Shown: piece by piece, positions 16,771 to 25,266 of the stretch | Layout: every line of letters begins with the position of its first letter | Position numbering within the stretch: the stretch's first letter is position 1 | Assembly (NCBI GenBank): GCA_038146925.1 | Contig: JAYQSP010000006.1 | Location: 372,001-436,000, forward strand | Source: UBA830 sp038146925 | GTDB lineage: Bacteria > Pseudomonadota > Alphaproteobacteria > MPNO01 > UBA830 | Reading direction: 5' to 3' | Length of the DNA: 64,000 nt | Translations under genes and position numbers: made by a program | Notes under the pieces: model-generated | What the model was told of the DNA's origin: nothing | Seen by the model: the letters and a program-made list of their open reading frames with translations, nothing else | The model's database searches: none

Positions 16771-17713
16771 CGGACATATCCTCCTTCCCGGGCAGCATCC
16801 CCCACAGGCCCTGCTTGGCGAACAGCACAAGCAGGATCAGCAACGGGCCGAAATAGAACTGCCAGTATTCGGTGAACTGCGACAGGAAGTCTTCCATCAT
16901 GATATAGACGAACGCGCCGTAAAGCGGGCCGAACAGCGTTCCCATGCCGCCGACCATGACCATGATCATCAGTTCGCCCGACCGGAACCAGTGCATGTAT
17001 TCCGGCGTCAGAAATTCGGTCAGGTTGCCGAGCAGGAAACCGGCGAGTCCGCAAACAACGCCCGCAATGACGAAGGCCGCCAGCCGGTACTTGAATGTCG
17101 GGAACCCGATCGCCTGCATGCGGTCGTCGTTGGAATGCGATCCGCGGACCACCATGCCGAACCGGGAATTGATGATCCGCCACAATGCGAACGTCGTTAC
17201 CGTCAGGGTTCCGAGGATCAGGTAATACATCGTCCAGGGGTCGTACATGTCCAGCCCCTCGAAGAAGACACTGCGCTCGTCGATGGGCAGGCCGTCGTCA
17301 CCGCCGAACTCTTCCAGGCTGATGCCGAGGAAATAGAACATCTGTGCCAGCGCAAAGGTGATCATGATGAAGTAGATTCCGCTGGTCCGCAGCGAAATCA
17401 GCCCCAGAATGAACGAGATAAACGCCGTGCCCACGATGCAGACCAGCAACTGAAGCCAGCCGTTCGTCACCTCGTAAAACGCCAGAATACCGACGGCGTA
17501 AGTGCCGAGACCGATATAGAGCGCGTGACCGAAACTGATCATGGCGCCGTAGCCGAGGATGAAGTCGAGGCTCATCGCCGCGATGGAGAAGATCATCACC
17601 CGCGCCATCAGGTCGATGTAAAACGGCTCGTCCACCGCCTCGGCGATGAACGGCAGCGCCGCAAGGACAAGGAAAGATCCGATGAGGATCGAGAGTTTGA
17701 GTTTGCTCAGCAT
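16763..17713 (-). CDS. livM: Liv-type ABC transporter permease LivM
   Basis: The 316-residue inner-membrane permease has about nine hydrophobic segments. It carries the family sequence LDFILGYGAMISFGHALYIG in the first third and MVMVGGMGTLFGPLYGAFVY near the end. It pairs with LivH to form the channel. livG overlaps its 3' end and livH lies 9 bases upstream. Confidence 0.94.
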   Translation of the reverse strand: MLSKLKLSILIGSFLVLAALPFIAEAVDEPFYIDLMARVMIFSIAAMSLDFILGYGAMISFGHALYIGLGTYAVGILAFYEVTNGWLQLLVCIVGTAFISFILGLISLRTSGIYFIMITFALAQMFYFLGISLEEFGGDDGLPIDERSVFFEGLDMYDPWTMYYLILGTLTVTTFALWRIINSRFGMVVRGSHSNDDRMQAIGFPTFKYRLAAFVIAGVVCGLAGFLLGNLTEFLTPEYMHWFRSGELMIMVMVGGMGTLFGPLYGAFVYIMMEDFLSQFTEYWQFYFGPLLILLVLFAKQGLWGMLPGKEDMSDE

Positions 17714-17722
17714 GACCTGTCC

Positions 17723-18646
17723 CTACCCCGTCCGCGCAGGGAACAGGCCCTGCGGTTTGAAGAACAGGATCACCGCCATCAGGATGTAGACCAGCATGGA
17801 GGCCAGGGCCGGCCCCGCCGTCTGCGCGGTCTCGGAATCCACGATTTCGAGCATCAGAAACGGCAGTATGGACCGACCGACGGTTTCGAAAATACCGATC
17901 ACGATGGACGCAACCAGCGCGCCGCGGATCGAACCGATACCGCCGATGACGATCACGACGAAGGCGAAGATCAGCATTTCCTCGCCCATGCCGGATTCAA
18001 CCGACTGCAGCGGCGCCGCCATCAGCCCTGCCAGCCCCGCGAATACGGCGCCGAGGCCGAACACCATCGTGTAGAGAAACCGGATGTTCACGCCCAGCGC
18101 GCCGACCATCGGCCGGTTGCTGGCGCCGGCGCGGATAAGCATGCCCATCCGCGTTTTGGTGATCATCCAGAACAGCCCCGCCGCAACCGCCATCCCGACC
18201 CCGATGACGACCAGCCGGTATACGGGATACGGCGCGTCGGGAAGGATTTCAACGTTTCCGCTCAGCCAGACCGGCAGCGTCAACGGCTGCGCATCGACGC
18301 CCCAGATCAGGCGGACAAGTTCGTTGAAAAACAGGATCAGACCGAACGTCGCCAGCACCTGGTCCATGTGATCGCGCTCGTACATCGTGCGCAGCACGAC
18401 AAGTTCGATCACCATGCCGACGACCAGCATGACCGGGATCATCAGCACCAGCGCGACGATGAGACTGCCTGTCAGTCCGAAAAACGTCGACGCAAAGTAG
18501 GCGCCGAGCATATAGAGCGAGCCATGCGCCAGGTTCACGACATTCATGATGCCGAGAACCAGCGTCAGCCCCGCCGAAATCAGAAACAGAAAGACGCCGA
18601 ACTGCATTCCATTGAGGAACTGTTCGACGAAAAGTAACAAGGTCAT
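17723..18646 (-). CDS. livH: Liv-type ABC transporter permease LivH
   Basis: The 307-residue permease begins MTLLLFVEQFLNGMQFGVFL and has the LivH marks LGIMNVVNLAHGSLYMLGAY and VVIVIGGIGSIRGALVASIV. I chose ATG 18646 because the in-frame extension to 18730 is polar and unlike the family. A hairpin between livK and livH (18717-18741) may lower permease expression relative to the binding protein. Confidence 0.94.
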   Translation of the reverse strand: MTLLLFVEQFLNGMQFGVFLFLISAGLTLVLGIMNVVNLAHGSLYMLGAYFASTFFGLTGSLIVALVLMIPVMLVVGMVIELVVLRTMYERDHMDQVLATFGLILFFNELVRLIWGVDAQPLTLPVWLSGNVEILPDAPYPVYRLVVIGVGMAVAAGLFWMITKTRMGMLIRAGASNRPMVGALGVNIRFLYTMVFGLGAVFAGLAGLMAAPLQSVESGMGEEMLIFAFVVIVIGGIGSIRGALVASIVIGIFETVGRSILPFLMLEIVDSETAQTAGPALASMLVYILMAVILFFKPQGLFPARTG

Positions 18647-18708
18647 CCGAAGATCCCCGTGCCCCGCCCGCGCGTTGTCGAGCTGATTATCATTCCGCGC
18701 AGAACATA

Positions 18709-18741
18709 TCGAAAATGGGGAGCGCCGCAAGGGCGCTCCCC
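18709..18741 (-). terminator. Attenuator-like hairpin between livK and livH
   Basis: GGGGAGCGCC-GCAA-GGGCGCTCCCC forms a 10-base-pair stem; on the minus strand it is followed by ATTTTC. It sits inside the liv transcript after the binding-protein gene, a common position for partial termination. Confidence 0.7.
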
Positions 18742-18766
18742 GAATTTAGCTACCGTCTCGGGCGGC

Positions 18767-19960
18767 TTACCACTTCATCTTGCATTTCTTGTAGTGGCTG
18801 TCCTTCGCCATTTCGGCGACACGTCCGCGCACCACGATCTTCGGATCGCCATTGGCGTCCGCGATCACTTCGCGCTTGTAGTAGTTCTGGATCGGGCTGT
18901 GATTCACGTTATAGGTGAACTTGCCGCGCGGTGATTTGATATCCGCCGTCCGCATCGCCTTGATGATGCCGTCGTGGTTTTTCAGATCTCCACCGGAACC
19001 CTTGACCCCCAGGTCGATCAAAAGCGCCGCATCGTAGCCCTGCACCGAGAACATCGACGGATGCTTGCCGTACTTCTTTATGTAGTCCTTGATGAACTTC
19101 TGGTTCACCGGATCCTTGGAATCGCTGTTCCAGAACGTGGTGTGATAGCTGCCGATGGCGTTGGAGCCGTGGGCGCCGATCGTACCGTAATCGACGGTGT
19201 AGACGGTGTAGAGCTTGACCGTCTTGTCGAGGCCGGCCGCCTTGTACTGCTTCATGAACGAAATGCCCATGCTGCCCGGCAGAAACGCGAAGATCGCACT
19301 CGGCTTGATGGCGCGGATCTGGGAAATTTCAGCCTGCCAGTCGTTGTTACCGAGTTTGTAGAGAATCTTGCCCTTGGTCGGCTGCTGGTAGCGGCGATTG
19401 AAGCCCGCCAGCATGTCCTTGCCGGCCTGGTAGTTGGCGGACAGTTCGAAGACATCCTTGATGTCCTCTTCCTTCATCAGCTTGCCCATGGCTTCCGGGA
19501 TCATGTCGTTGTTCCACGATGCGCGGAAGAAGTAGGGGTTGCAATTCTTGCCATCCATGCCCGACCAGCCCGCATTGGCGGATATCAGGAAAGTCTTGGA
19601 CCGATAGGCCTGCTTCCAGACCGCGGCGAGAATGTTCGACCAGGTAATCCCGGCGACGAAATTCACGCGTTCCTTCTTGATGTATTCGTTCATGATCGTG
19701 CGACCGACATCCGGCTTGTGCTGGGTGTCTTTCTTGATCACTTCGACATCCATGCCGGGGAGGTTGCCGCCAAGATGTTCAATGGCGAGTTCAAAACCTT
19801 CGAAGCCGTAGCGGCCGAAAATGCCACGACCGCCTGCAAAGCCCTGCATATAGCCGACCTTGACCGTTTTGTGATCGTCCGCCACCGCCGGCGTTACCGC
19901 AGCCGGCACCGCGGCCATTGCTGTCGCCGTCACGGCGGCAACCATCATTCGATTTTTCAT
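18767..19960 (-). CDS. Liv-type ABC transporter substrate-binding protein
   Basis: The 397-residue periplasmic binding protein has a signal peptide ending near residue 27 (TPAVADDHK). The mature protein starts KTVKVGYMQGFAGGRGIFGR, a type I periplasmic fold. The subfamily (COG0683) takes branched-chain amino acids, but relatives in catabolic bacteria bind benzoate-like acids, so the ligand is open. It is the first gene of the importer unit. The GGGGAG ribosome site (reverse of CTCCCC at 19965-19970) precedes the ATG. Confidence 0.92.
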   Translation of the reverse strand: MKNRMMVAAVTATAMAAVPAAVTPAVADDHKTVKVGYMQGFAGGRGIFGRYGFEGFELAIEHLGGNLPGMDVEVIKKDTQHKPDVGRTIMNEYIKKERVNFVAGITWSNILAAVWKQAYRSKTFLISANAGWSGMDGKNCNPYFFRASWNNDMIPEAMGKLMKEEDIKDVFELSANYQAGKDMLAGFNRRYQQPTKGKILYKLGNNDWQAEISQIRAIKPSAIFAFLPGSMGISFMKQYKAAGLDKTVKLYTVYTVDYGTIGAHGSNAIGSYHTTFWNSDSKDPVNQKFIKDYIKKYGKHPSMFSVQGYDAALLIDLGVKGSGGDLKNHDGIIKAMRTADIKSPRGKFTYNVNHSPIQNYYKREVIADANGDPKIVVRGRVAEMAKDSHYKKCKMKW

Positions 19961-20095
19961 CGGACTCCCCTTATTTATGAATTAGAGAATTGGAAATGGC
20001 GAAAATAATAGCGTATCGACCGATCAGGACAAAGCACTGACTGGCAATATATCGAAACAGTTTCCTCACCGACCGAATTCCCTTATTGAACGGAT

Positions 20096-20569
20096 ATGCT
20101 GTTCGCCAGACTGTTCGGAAAATCTCCGCCGCACCTCTCGTTTTCGCCGGATATCCCCGAAAACGAACGACCCAAATTGCTGGCAGAGCTCCAGGCCTGC
20201 GCTCATCGCAGAGGCGGAACGCTCAACAACACCCGGCGGGCACAGGCGCTGGCAGACTTGTTCCTAAGCCTGTCTCCTGCGGGACAGCAGGTCTTCGCGG
20301 ACACCCTGAACGGGCTGAACGAAACCGCCCATCGATCGACGGGCGATCGATATGCCGAAATCGAGGAAGCGGAACTGTTTGGCGGATCGGACAGCAAGCT
20401 GGCGGTTCTGGATATGTTCGAGACGCCCCGGCGCCGGGTACTTACGCATCTGCGCAATTCCAATGCGGGTCCTGAATGTCTACTTGAAATCAGACGCTTG
20501 TCAGAAAGCGACCTTCAAAACGACATCGACGAAATGGTAAGCGGCGTGACCGGGCCGCCGCCCTCTTAG
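20096..20569 (+). CDS. Orphan malonyl-CoA decarboxylase N-terminal-like domain
   Basis: The 157-residue protein matches the helical N-terminal domain of malonyl-CoA decarboxylase: RRGGTLNNTRRAQALADLFL, then LSPAGQQVFADTL, then LDMFETPRRRVLTHLRNSNA. The catalytic acetyltransferase-like domain, which would follow (RGFL.LRRIDWSTPA), is absent; the frame ends in MVSGVTGPPPS. It may be a truncated mcd gene or a free regulatory domain. The neighbourhood is full of broken genes, which favours truncation. Confidence 0.6.
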   Translation: MLFARLFGKSPPHLSFSPDIPENERPKLLAELQACAHRRGGTLNNTRRAQALADLFLSLSPAGQQVFADTLNGLNETAHRSTGDRYAEIEEAELFGGSDSKLAVLDMFETPRRRVLTHLRNSNAGPECLLEIRRLSESDLQNDIDEMVSGVTGPPPS

Positions 20570-20700
20570 CCCTCGACCGACCGGCGAAGCAGATTGGCAT
20601 ATACCTTGTATAGTCTGCTGTGCGCTTCGATTTCGGCCGCGGAGGGATTACGACCGTCGGCATTTATCTGCGTGTACAGAGTTTTTGAAACGGAGGACGC
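20566..20700 (-). pseudogene. Coding-like fragment, frameshifted from the upstream dioxygenase remnant
   Basis: The minus strand reads SKTLYTQINADGRNPSAAEI and then EAHSRLYKVYANLLRRSVEG to a TAA at 20566-20568. The amino-acid pattern and codon use look real, but no start codon or ribosome site is present. It is in a different frame from the fragment at 20664-20933, so the two may be halves of one gene or two separate relics. Family not recognised. Confidence 0.4.
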
Positions 20701-20933
20701 TCGAAGAGCGTCTGGCGCATGAACTCGTCCCTCACCCGGCTTTGCGCCTGTCCGATGATCCGGTCGGCGTCGGCGACCTTTCCGCCCGGCCGGTCGAATT
20801 CCTCGTTGGTTTTGAGCCGGTCGTTGATCAACCCCGTGGAATGACGCCCGTCGACGAAACTGCCGCCGTCCAACGTGGCACGCACCTGCGTGACTTCTTC
20901 CGGTGTGAGCATATTTTCAATTGTGATGAGCAT
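20664..20933 (-). pseudogene. Remnant of an Fe(II)/2-oxoglutarate (PKHD/PiuC-type) hydroxylase
   Basis: The 89-residue frame begins MLITIENMLTPEEVTQVRAT, then DGGSFVDGRHSTG, as in PKHD-type hydroxylases (YbiX/PiuC). It then loses the family pattern: the HxD...H iron site and the C-terminal half are absent, and it ends in KLCTRR. It is a truncated and shifted copy, not a working enzyme. Confidence 0.5.
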
Positions 20934-21035
20934 CGGTTTTTCCGTGGTTCTTCTCGATGCGCTGCCGTCATTTCGCCGATCTGGCGTCAGCCCTGTGCAG
21001 CCCCTGAATGAAAGCAATAACACGCCATCACAGCA

Positions 21036-21092
21036 CCGTAAGAAATATTATTTTTATTATTTTTCATATTTTTATTATATTTTCTTAATGTG
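21036..21092. other. AT-rich tract
   Basis: About 55 bases are almost pure A/T (for example TTTTTATTATATTTTCTTAA), in sharp contrast with the GC-rich surroundings. It lies between the 3' end of the 21103-22173 gene and the start of the dioxygenase remnant. It could be a promoter UP element, a nucleoid-protein site or debris at a rearrangement point. Confidence 0.6.
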
Positions 21093-21102
21093 AAACATAA
21101 CA

Positions 21103-22173
21103 TCAGGTTGCAGCCCTGAGCGCGATGCGCACAGCTTCGAAAAAATCGAACATCCGGGCGACGTAATGGGCCCGCACCTTGAAACCGGCATCTTCCCCTT
21201 TCAGCAGGTCGGCCTCGATCGCATCGACCAGCTTTTCGAGCCGCCTGCGGTGAATTCCGACCCGTCGCTGAACGGGATCGGCAACCACGCCGGCGAATGC
21301 CGCAGCGATGGATGACAGCACCATCAGCGCAGCGGTGACACCGGTTATCAATCCCCATGACGGCTCCACTGGAAACAGGCCGTACCAGAGCCCCCCCAGC
21401 GCCGTGCCCAGCGGAAACGCGAAAATGGCTGCCTGATGCGCTACAAGAACTGCAAGCGCCGGTCCCAGCGTGAATGCCGTCGGCGTCAGCTGCTGGACGA
21501 CCAGACCGCCCACGCCGGCGGAGGTCAGCGCTGTGGCGATTTCCGCCGCCGCGACACGGGTGCCTGTGTATCTGGACAACAGATCCCTCAGCCTCGTGTC
21601 AAACCCCTGATCCGCGCGGTTTCGATAGGCAAATTCCTTCGCCGCGAAAACGGCCGCCGCGATGTCCGGCTGGGCCAGCAGCAACTCGCCCAGCGCATCG
21701 CGGTCCGATACCCGCTCTTCTGTCCGGTACGGCAATTCGAGAAACTCGGTCCAGATCAGCCAGTCGACCTCTCTCGCCACTGCGGTTTCCAGTTGGGTCG
21801 GTATTCGGAGCGCGACATCGGCAGCTACAGCGAAGCCGGCTCTTCTCAGCAAAACGGCACAGACCAGCTTCAAAATATGCGGCAACGCAAGCGCCAGATT
21901 GGCCGGCGCCCTTATCAGGTCTGCGCCGAGCGCCACGCGATGAAGCCGAAGCGCTCCGCCGAAACTGAAATGACGACGCGTGAAATAGTCGATCCGGGTC
22001 CGTCGGGTCGCGACGTACTTCAACGCAGCGTCGCGAAACGCGGTTTCAACAATTTGTCTGTCGATCTCAAGCGCGAAAGCGCTCTCGTTTTCGGAATCTG
22101 CCGCCATAACACCCGGAATGTGTCGCATCCGCCTCCATGTGTCACGAAGGTTGAACCAGCGGGCGTCCGACAC
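21103..22173 (-). CDS. Membrane protein of unknown function (DUF6635-like)
   Basis: The 356-residue protein has a soluble N-terminal half with a conserved-looking stretch, RRTRIDYFTRRHFSFGGALR and then LHRVALGADLIRAPANLALA, and two or more hydrophobic segments between residues 210 and 300. The C-terminus is charged (HRRRLEKLVDAIEADLLKG). It resembles the DUF6635 family by memory only. The start is a GTG at 22173 with no good ribosome site; an ATG at about residue 16 is an alternative. It is the only intact gene in the 20-23.5 kb decay zone. Confidence 0.65.
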   Translation of the reverse strand: MSDARWFNLRDTWRRMRHIPGVMAADSENESAFALEIDRQIVETAFRDAALKYVATRRTRIDYFTRRHFSFGGALRLHRVALGADLIRAPANLALALPHILKLVCAVLLRRAGFAVAADVALRIPTQLETAVAREVDWLIWTEFLELPYRTEERVSDRDALGELLLAQPDIAAAVFAAKEFAYRNRADQGFDTRLRDLLSRYTGTRVAAAEIATALTSAGVGGLVVQQLTPTAFTLGPALAVLVAHQAAIFAFPLGTALGGLWYGLFPVEPSWGLITGVTAALMVLSSIAAAFAGVVADPVQRRVGIHRRRLEKLVDAIEADLLKGEDAGFKVRAHYVARMFDFFEAVRIALRAAT

Positions 22174-22214
22174 TAGGTTCAGCCCGTCTTGTCCTTGTTC
22201 GCCAAGAGTAAACG

Positions 22215-22655
22215 ATGAAAATTCTGCCCGCCGCGTTAATCGGCCTCTCCGCGCTCGCTTTTTCCGGCGCCGCGACAGCCCAGGATGCCAAACCCAAGGT
22301 TGGAGAACGCATCGGCGACTGGACCTTCCAGTGTCAGGCCATCGCTGCGGACGAAAACGTGTGCGGCATCATTCAGACCATCGCCGACAACAATACGAAG
22401 CGCTAGGTTCTGGCAATCGCGGTCCGCCCCCTGGGAAAGGAAAAGCGGCTTGCCATGTTCGTGACGGCGCCGCTGGGTATTTTCCTGGGGTCGGGCATCG
22501 GCGGCAAAATCGACGACGGCGAACAGTTTAAATTCAATTTGCAGAGCTGCACGCAGCGCGCCTGTCAGGCCGCCATCGCGGTGGAGAACGACCGATTGAC
22601 GGAACTCAAAAAGGGCGAGCGGCTGCTGATCGGCTTCAAGGCGCGGGCAGTCGTC
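22215..22655 (+). pseudogene. Invasion-associated locus B (IalB) family pseudogene
   Basis: A signal peptide (MKILPAALIGLSALAFSGAA) and VGERIGDWTFQCQAIAADEN are typical of IalB periplasmic proteins. A TAG at 22404-22406 interrupts the frame after residue 63. The same frame continues with convincing IalB sequence (AIAVRPLGKEKRLAMFVTAP, then FNLQSCTQRACQAAIAVEND) to about 22650. The last ~30 residues of the family are missing; the frame runs into reverse-strand nuclease sequence. So there are two lesions: a nonsense codon and a 3' deletion. Confidence 0.75.
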
Positions 22656-22858
22656 GAAATCCGGCCGCACCTGTATTCGCGTTGTCGGATAAAACAGGTC
22701 TGCCGGGGGTCTGGCGCATCTATCCCTGCAAGCCGGAACTGCTTGCCGCCGACTTCCAGCGTTTCGCCGTCAATGATCCTGGGCGTGCCGGTGATATCGG
22801 CGGCCATTGTCTGCCCGGCCAAAACGGCAAGGATCAAAACAAGCACAATTCTCAACAT
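22640..22858 (-). pseudogene. Truncated thermonuclease (SNase-like) gene
   Basis: The minus strand encodes a signal peptide (MLRIVLVLILAVLAGQTMAA) and the first part of an SNase-like domain: RIIDGETLEVGGKQFRLAGI, DAPDPRQTC and YRCGRIS. The family then needs about 60 more residues with the catalytic R/E pair; these are replaced at about 22650 by the complement of the ialB remnant. The two genes are thus joined tail to tail by a deletion. Confidence 0.7.
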
Positions 22859-22955
22859 CGGAACATTGAAAACGAAAACCTATGTTCACGTCCACTCATA
22901 ACCGGGTGATCGGCGCTACCGAATATGGTCTAAATATACGAACAGGGAGGAAAAG

Positions 22956-23529
22956 ATGACTCGGGAAACGCTTAGACTGGACGGGCGCATTGCAATGATT
23001 ACCGGCGCAGCGCGCGGCATGGGCCGCGAACACGCGCTGCTGATGGCCGAACGGGGCGCCGATCTGATCCTGAACGATCTGGATGCGGATGTCCTTGCCA
23101 GGACCGCCGAGGACTGCCGGGCGCTGGGGCGCACCGTGACGGAACTGGCCTGCGACAACACCGACATCGGGAATTTCACCAGACTGATCGGCGAGCATGA
23201 AGCCGAACACGGGCGCGTTGATATCCTGGTCAACAACGCCGGCATTCAGGGCAACAAATACACGGTGGAGGAAATCGACGAAGAGATCTGGGAAGCCATG
23301 ACCTTCATCAAGATGAAGGCGACCTTTTTCGCCGCCCGTGCCGTCATACCTGGCATGAAGAAACGCAAATACGGCAAACTGATCAACGTGTCGTCCATCT
23401 TCGCGATGGAAGGCAGCTTTTCGATGTCGCACTACACCGGTGCCGCGTCCGGCGTGCTGGGATACGCAAAAGGCTGGGCCTCGGGAGCTTGCGCCCTGGA
23501 ACATTTGCGCCAACGCCGTCGCGCCCTGA
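22956..23529 (+). pseudogene. Short-chain dehydrogenase/reductase, frameshifted and 3'-truncated
   Basis: The N-terminal part is a normal SDR: TGAARGMGREHALLMAERGA binds the cofactor, NNAGIQ follows, and the catalytic S...Y..(A) region reads NVSSIFAMEGSFSMSHYTGA. YTGAASG has A where the catalytic Lys usually stands. At 23481 one extra T breaks the frame; skipping it gives GWARELAPWNICANAVAP, then a TGA at 23527-23529. The last ~60 residues (after NAVAPG) are missing. A strong GGGAGG ribosome site precedes the ATG. Close in type to the intact SDR at 44314-45063. Confidence 0.75.
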
Positions 23530-23565
23530 TACCGTTGATCGCGCAGGAAGAAAAAGGGGGGCCGG

Positions 23566-25266
23566 ATGTCCGGTTGGGACTACATCGTCGTCGGCGCGGG
23601 ATCTGCGGGCGCCGTAATCGCCGCACGATTGTCGGAAGTACCGGCCAACCGGGTGCTGCTTGTGGAAGCCGGACGCGACACGCCGCCTGGCAATGAAGGC
23701 GACGAAGTCCGCGACCCGCTCTACCGCGCGACCTACAACACCCGGAATACCTGGCCGGGCATCATGGCACAATGGCAGCCATTGCCGCATAACGACCCCG
23801 ATTCCGTGCCGGCCTTTCCATACGATCAGGGTCGCGTAATGGGCGGAGGATCCTCGGTCAATTCGATGGTCGCGATCCGCGGCATGCCCGGTGATTTCGA
23901 AGAGTGGGTAGACGCCGGCGCCACGGGCTGGGGCTGGAACGACGTCATCAAGTATTACAAACGGCTCGAAACCGACACGGATTTCGGCGACGACCCGCGC
24001 CACGGCAATGACGGCCCCGTCTCCATCCGCCGGCATAAAAGATCCGACTGGCCGGGGTTCTGCGATGCGATCGCGTCGGAGCTGCACCGCCGTGGCTTCG
24101 GATACGTAAAGGACATGAACGTCGAGCCGCGCGACGGAGTGTGCGCCGTCGCGCTTACCAGCACACCGTCGTTGCGCCAGTCCACGGCAATCTCCTATCT
24201 GACAAACGAAGTCCGGGCGCGCGCCAATCTGGAAATCCGCAGCGATTGCCTTGTCGAACATCTGGTTTTCGACGGCACGCGCTGTACCGGTGTCCGCGTG
24301 CAGACCGGCGAAGACCGGGAAACCCTGTCCGCGAAAGAAATCATTGTCTCCGCGGGCGCCCTGCAGTCCCCTGCGCTCCTGATGCGGTCAGGCGTGGGTC
24401 CGGCCGAACACCTGCGGACATACGGAATCGAAATCGTCGCCGACCGGGCCGGCGTGGGCAGGAACCTGCACGAACATCCGACCTGTATCCTGGCCGCGCA
24501 TCTGCGTTTCAACGGAATGCAGCCGGCCGCTTTACGCGCGGCGGGCAACATGGCGCTGCGTTATTCGTCGAAACATGGCGACTGTCCGCCGCATGATTTC
24601 TATGTCGCCATCGCCAACAAAGTCAGCTGGCATCCGCTCGGCAATCGCATCGGGGGCGCGATCGCCGCCGTAGTGAAACCGTATTCGCGAGGGGCGGTAA
24701 CGCTGCAAAGCGCCGATCCGACGATCAATCCGCGTGTCGCCTTTCATGTAATGGAAGACAACCGCGACATGGCCCGCATGAAGATGGCTTTACGCCTGTT
24801 TTACGAAATCTTCCGCAGCGACGCGGTGAGACAGGTCACGACCGAAGCCTTCCCCGCTGCGTTCTCCGCCCGGGTGCGCAAGCTCAACATGGAAACCCGC
24901 GCCAACTGGTGGAAATCGTTTGCCGGCTCGATCCTGATGGATATGCCGGGCCCGGTTCGCCGCGCAGCGCTGAAAACGCTGATCGCGCCCGGACCGTCGC
25001 TTGACGACATTTTCGCCACTGACGCCTCGCTCGAATCCTGGATCCGCCAAAACTGCCGCGGCTTCTTTCATCCTGTGGGTACCTGCCGGTTCGGGCGCGA
25101 AGACGACCCGATGGCCGTCCTGGATCCGGCCGGACGGGTATACGGTGTCGAGGGGCTTCGCGTCGCGGATGCTTCTGTCATGCCGGCGGTCACGCGCGCC
25201 AACACCAATCTGACCGCGATCATGATCGGCGAGAAAGTCGCCGATTTAATCAAGGAAGGGCATTAG
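23566..25266 (+). CDS. GMC-family FAD oxidoreductase (choline/alcohol dehydrogenase-like)
   Basis: The 566-residue flavoprotein oxidises an alcohol to an aldehyde. The FAD-binding motif is VVGAGSAGAVIAARL at residue 8, with VEAGRD near residue 35. The GMC signatures are RVMGGGSSVNSMVAIRG and SAGALQSPALLMRSGVGP. The C-terminal active site has FFHPVGTCRFG and NTNLTAIMIGEKVAD. The ribosome site AGGGGGGCCGG precedes ATG 23566. The stop overlaps the end of the converging flavin monooxygenase by four bases. The substrate is not predictable. Confidence 0.92.
   Translation: MSGWDYIVVGAGSAGAVIAARLSEVPANRVLLVEAGRDTPPGNEGDEVRDPLYRATYNTRNTWPGIMAQWQPLPHNDPDSVPAFPYDQGRVMGGGSSVNSMVAIRGMPGDFEEWVDAGATGWGWNDVIKYYKRLETDTDFGDDPRHGNDGPVSIRRHKRSDWPGFCDAIASELHRRGFGYVKDMNVEPRDGVCAVALTSTPSLRQSTAISYLTNEVRARANLEIRSDCLVEHLVFDGTRCTGVRVQTGEDRETLSAKEIIVSAGALQSPALLMRSGVGPAEHLRTYGIEIVADRAGVGRNLHEHPTCILAAHLRFNGMQPAALRAAGNMALRYSSKHGDCPPHDFYVAIANKVSWHPLGNRIGGAIAAVVKPYSRGAVTLQSADPTINPRVAFHVMEDNRDMARMKMALRLFYEIFRSDAVRQVTTEAFPAAFSARVRKLNMETRANWWKSFAGSILMDMPGPVRRAALKTLIAPGPSLDDIFATDASLESWIRQNCRGFFHPVGTCRFGREDDPMAVLDPAGRVYGVEGLRVADASVMPAVTRANTNLTAIMIGEKVADLIKEGH

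Noticed and set aside
16685..18637. Long + strand frame across livM and livH
   Set aside because: It is the mirror of two membrane proteins: hydrophobic codons read backwards give a charged, His/Asp-rich product.
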